Of a stretch of 64,000 bases of DNA, positions 61,503-64,000 are shown piece by piece. The position numbers and the translations under genes are program-made. Each line of letters starts with the position of its first letter. The stretch's first letter is position 1. The stretch spans positions 434,001-498,000 of the forward strand of contig NC_037261.1 of the NCBI RefSeq assembly GCF_000002425.4, in the 5' to 3' direction. The notes under the pieces are model-generated. The model did no database searches, was not told the origin of the DNA, and saw nothing but the letters and a program-made list of their open reading frames with translations. This DNA comes from Physcomitrium patens (Eukaryota; Streptophyta; Bryopsida; Funariales; Funariaceae).

Positions 61503-63335
61503 TTGTTTTTGAACTTGAACTTTGAAGTATCATGAGATTTAGAAGAAATATTCTTAATATCATGAATAAGAGTATTAGAAGATATAATTGATTGACATAT
61601 AATCTTATATGTCTTTATTTTTGTAACACATAAAAAATATGAAATTCATATTCTTCTATATTCTTAGAAGAAATTAGAATATTTTCTAAATAATAGATAA
61701 TAAAATCATCAAAAAATTCACAATAAATATCATTCATAAAATATTGAAAAGCGATTGATGTATTTGTGACTTTAAAGACATGATATTATATTCAAACTAT
61801 CCATATCTAATTTTGAAAGTAATCTTCCATTCATCTTCTTCTTTAATACAAATCAAATTATATGCTCTTTAAAGATCTATTTTTGTATAGATCTTTATTT
61901 AATTGAATTGATCAAGAAGTCTTGAAATAAGAGGTAAAAAATACCTATTCTTGATAGTGATCTTCTTAAGTCTTCAATAGTCTATGTATATCTCTAGAAA
62001 TCCATTATTTTTCTTTACAAATAAGATAGAAGATCTTGTTAGAGATTTTGAATGGCATATGAAGTTTTTAGCCAAATTCTCATCAATATAGTCCTTTAAT
62101 GCAGCCAACTCATTTTGTGGTAAGCTATAGATTAGTTTAAATAGTAGTTGAGCTCCTTCTTACAAATCAATTAAAGCCAAAGAATTTAAGATTTAATCAA
62201 AGGACTAATATTTGGGAAGAATATTTGTATTTTATTTTTCAAGAACTTCTTGAAAATCTTAATATTAGATAGGATTATTACTTGACATCTTTCTACCATA
62301 AAAAATGGACATGGCATATATAGCAAAAGATGATTTTTTTTTACAACTATTAATAAGGATTTGAATGTATTAAACTTATATATTTTTACTTGATTAATGA
62401 GATTTTGGATTAAACTATCAAAAAAGTCAAATTTATAAGAAATCCAATTTATTAGAAGGTTATATTTTTTTAATTATAATAATCTTAAAATAATCACATT
62501 AGAGCAAAATCTTATCATATTAAATATTATTATAATATTATGATCTTTAATTTCTACATTTAAAGGAATAATTTCATGAATAATATTTTAAAAAGAAAAT
62601 AAACGACCATCTATAATTTTTACATATATGAAAATAGTTTTTTTAACTAAAGATATTTCTTATTTTTTGACAAAGTCTTGATCTATAAAATAAGTTGAGG
62701 CTCTTGAATCAAATAATATAAAGATTTTGTGATTTTTAGGTCCTAAATACACATCTATTGTAAAACAAGGTGAAGGATCTAAGAAAAAAATATGATCTTT
62801 ATATGAAGTTGCACATGATTTCAGCCACACGGCATATATTGTAGTTGCAAAAAATTATTTTCTAACACATTGTCTTCTTTGGAAATTATGCTTCTCATTT
62901 TGTAATTGTATTTTTTTTTTAGATAATGTTGAATAGTATGTTTAGCTTTTCTATAATATAAGCACAAACCCTCTTAATGACGTTGAATTTTTTTCTCCTC
63001 CGTGAGAGATTTAAAATATATCATATTAATTTATATTAATTTTGACCTTAATAAAGAAATTTTTGAAAACTTGGGAATTGCAATCATTATTTGAGTTACT
63101 CTTCTCCACACAAATCTCTGTTCTTAATGCCTTTGAAATAATCAATTGTTACATATAATAGCTTGGGCAATAAAATATTTCAAAGATTCTACTTTTGACA
63201 TTGTCAATAACAAATCTTTGACATTATTCTTTAATCTATATCTAAATTGATTGAGAAGGACTTTGTCATTCTAATCTACATTAGAAGCAAGGTTTTGGAA
63301 TTTAGCACCATATATGGTAGTTGATTGTTGTCATA
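61503..63335 (-). mobile_element. Outer (older) Ty3/gypsy element, right part: pol to gag, minus orientation
   Basis: Continues the outer element beyond the insertion. The sequence parallels the inner element's reverse transcriptase (around 61650-62100 versus 58500-58960), protease (around 62330-62800) and gag (around 62850-63330). More AT-rich and more diverged than the inner copy, as expected of an older host element. Old and broken many times. Its 5' LTR is not in the window. Confidence 0.7.
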
Positions 63336-64000
63336 TAATATGATTTTTTATTTCAAAATATATCAGATATGTAGCTATAGAGAGTTTAACTTTCACTTAT
63401 TGGATAAGCTCTAATAAATGATGTTTTCTTATTATAAAGGCCAAAAAAATATAATAGTATTTAAAAATATTTTATTAATAAAATCTTTTTATATGTAAGA
63501 ATCTTTATACACAAGGCTTTCTAAAGCATCTAAAAATGCCCTAACATCTTTTGCTACACCAAATCATAACTAACTTTTTGTTGGTAAGATTGATATTCCA
63601 TAAGCTCAAAGAAAATCTATAATCCTCTTACAAATATCCATCTTTATATCATATTTTTGCCATAGCTTCATATCTCCATGTTTATCATATATATAAAGTC
63701 TTGGCTCCCAAAAATCCATTTATTTTGCTCAAAATGTTCAAATTGTATCAAAATACCTTCAAAACTTTTTTTTCGTACAAAGGATTTTTTTTCCTTGAAT
63801 TTCAAAAATTCATATCTCTTGATTCATTTTTTTAATTATTCTCAAATCTGTAGAGAATGTAGAATTTATTCTTAAAATTTATCATAAAAAATAAATTATA
63901 AATCTATTAGAAATCATTTGGCATCTTAGAAATCCTAGAAAATACTTTAAATCTTAATTAACAAGCATCCAAATACTATTTTCTTCATATCTCAAAAATC
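63336..64000 (-). repeat. Dispersed AT-rich repeat, copy 2 (inverted partner at 1920-2705), runs off the right edge
   Basis: The reverse complement matches about 2020-2705 in order and with most positions identical by eye. Its left border on + starts tgtcatataat, which looks like an LTR or element end placed within the gag region of the outer gypsy element. No reading frame of note. Confidence 0.65.

Noticed and set aside
1-64000. tRNA, rRNA or known plant miRNA genes
   Set aside because: Scanning by eye for tRNA box B, rRNA blocks and common conserved miRNA sequences found none. A covariance-model search would be decisive.

Overview
The window is nuclear DNA of a plant. The genes are split by many GT-AG introns. 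It carries a plant-type kinesin-12 (phragmoplast kinesin) and a family-GT14 glycosyltransferase like the plant glucuronosyltransferases. Gene islands of ordinary composition sit in very AT-rich, heavily decayed LTR retrotransposon DNA. This mix looks like a moss, and Physcomitrium patens is my best guess; the species is inference only.

Layout. 1-4600: AT-rich retrotransposon remains. 4600-13560: gene 1, a kinesin-12 on + with 19 coding exons and about 1345 residues. 13560-17830: Ty3/gypsy pieces in both orientations, then a Ty1/copia fragment whose tRNA primer site is still legible. 17830-23900: low-copy DNA with one small open reading frame, a decayed coding stretch and two short tandem duplications. 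23900-27200: a + strand gypsy fossil and an LTR in the opposite orientation. 27200-33300: AT-rich, then GC-richer intergenic DNA. 36577-43366: gene 2 on +, with 14 coding exons and about 1286 residues: a signal peptide, an Ig-like ectodomain, a group of transmembrane segments and a charged tail. It belongs to a conserved but uncharacterised plant family. 45987-48226: gene 3 on +, a GT14 glucuronosyltransferase-like type II membrane protein, 4 exons, 454 residues. 49679-52056: gene 4 on -, eukaryotic release factor eRF1, 6 exons, 442 residues, converging on gene 3. 52650-64000: nested gypsy elements, with a 6.4-kb element that has two LTRs and a target-site duplication inside an older relative.

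The four genes are independent transcription units: cytokinesis motor, membrane protein of unknown role, Golgi glycan synthesis and translation termination. I see no operon-like or pathway link. All four models were built by hand from splice sites and reading-frame continuity, and every junction keeps the frame.

The points most worth following are the uncharacterised Ig-like/multi-pass protein; an eRF1 with NIKN in place of the near-invariant NIKS motif; a 20-G run against a kinesin splice acceptor; a probable GC-AG intron; and a long repeat present in inverted orientation near both ends of the window.
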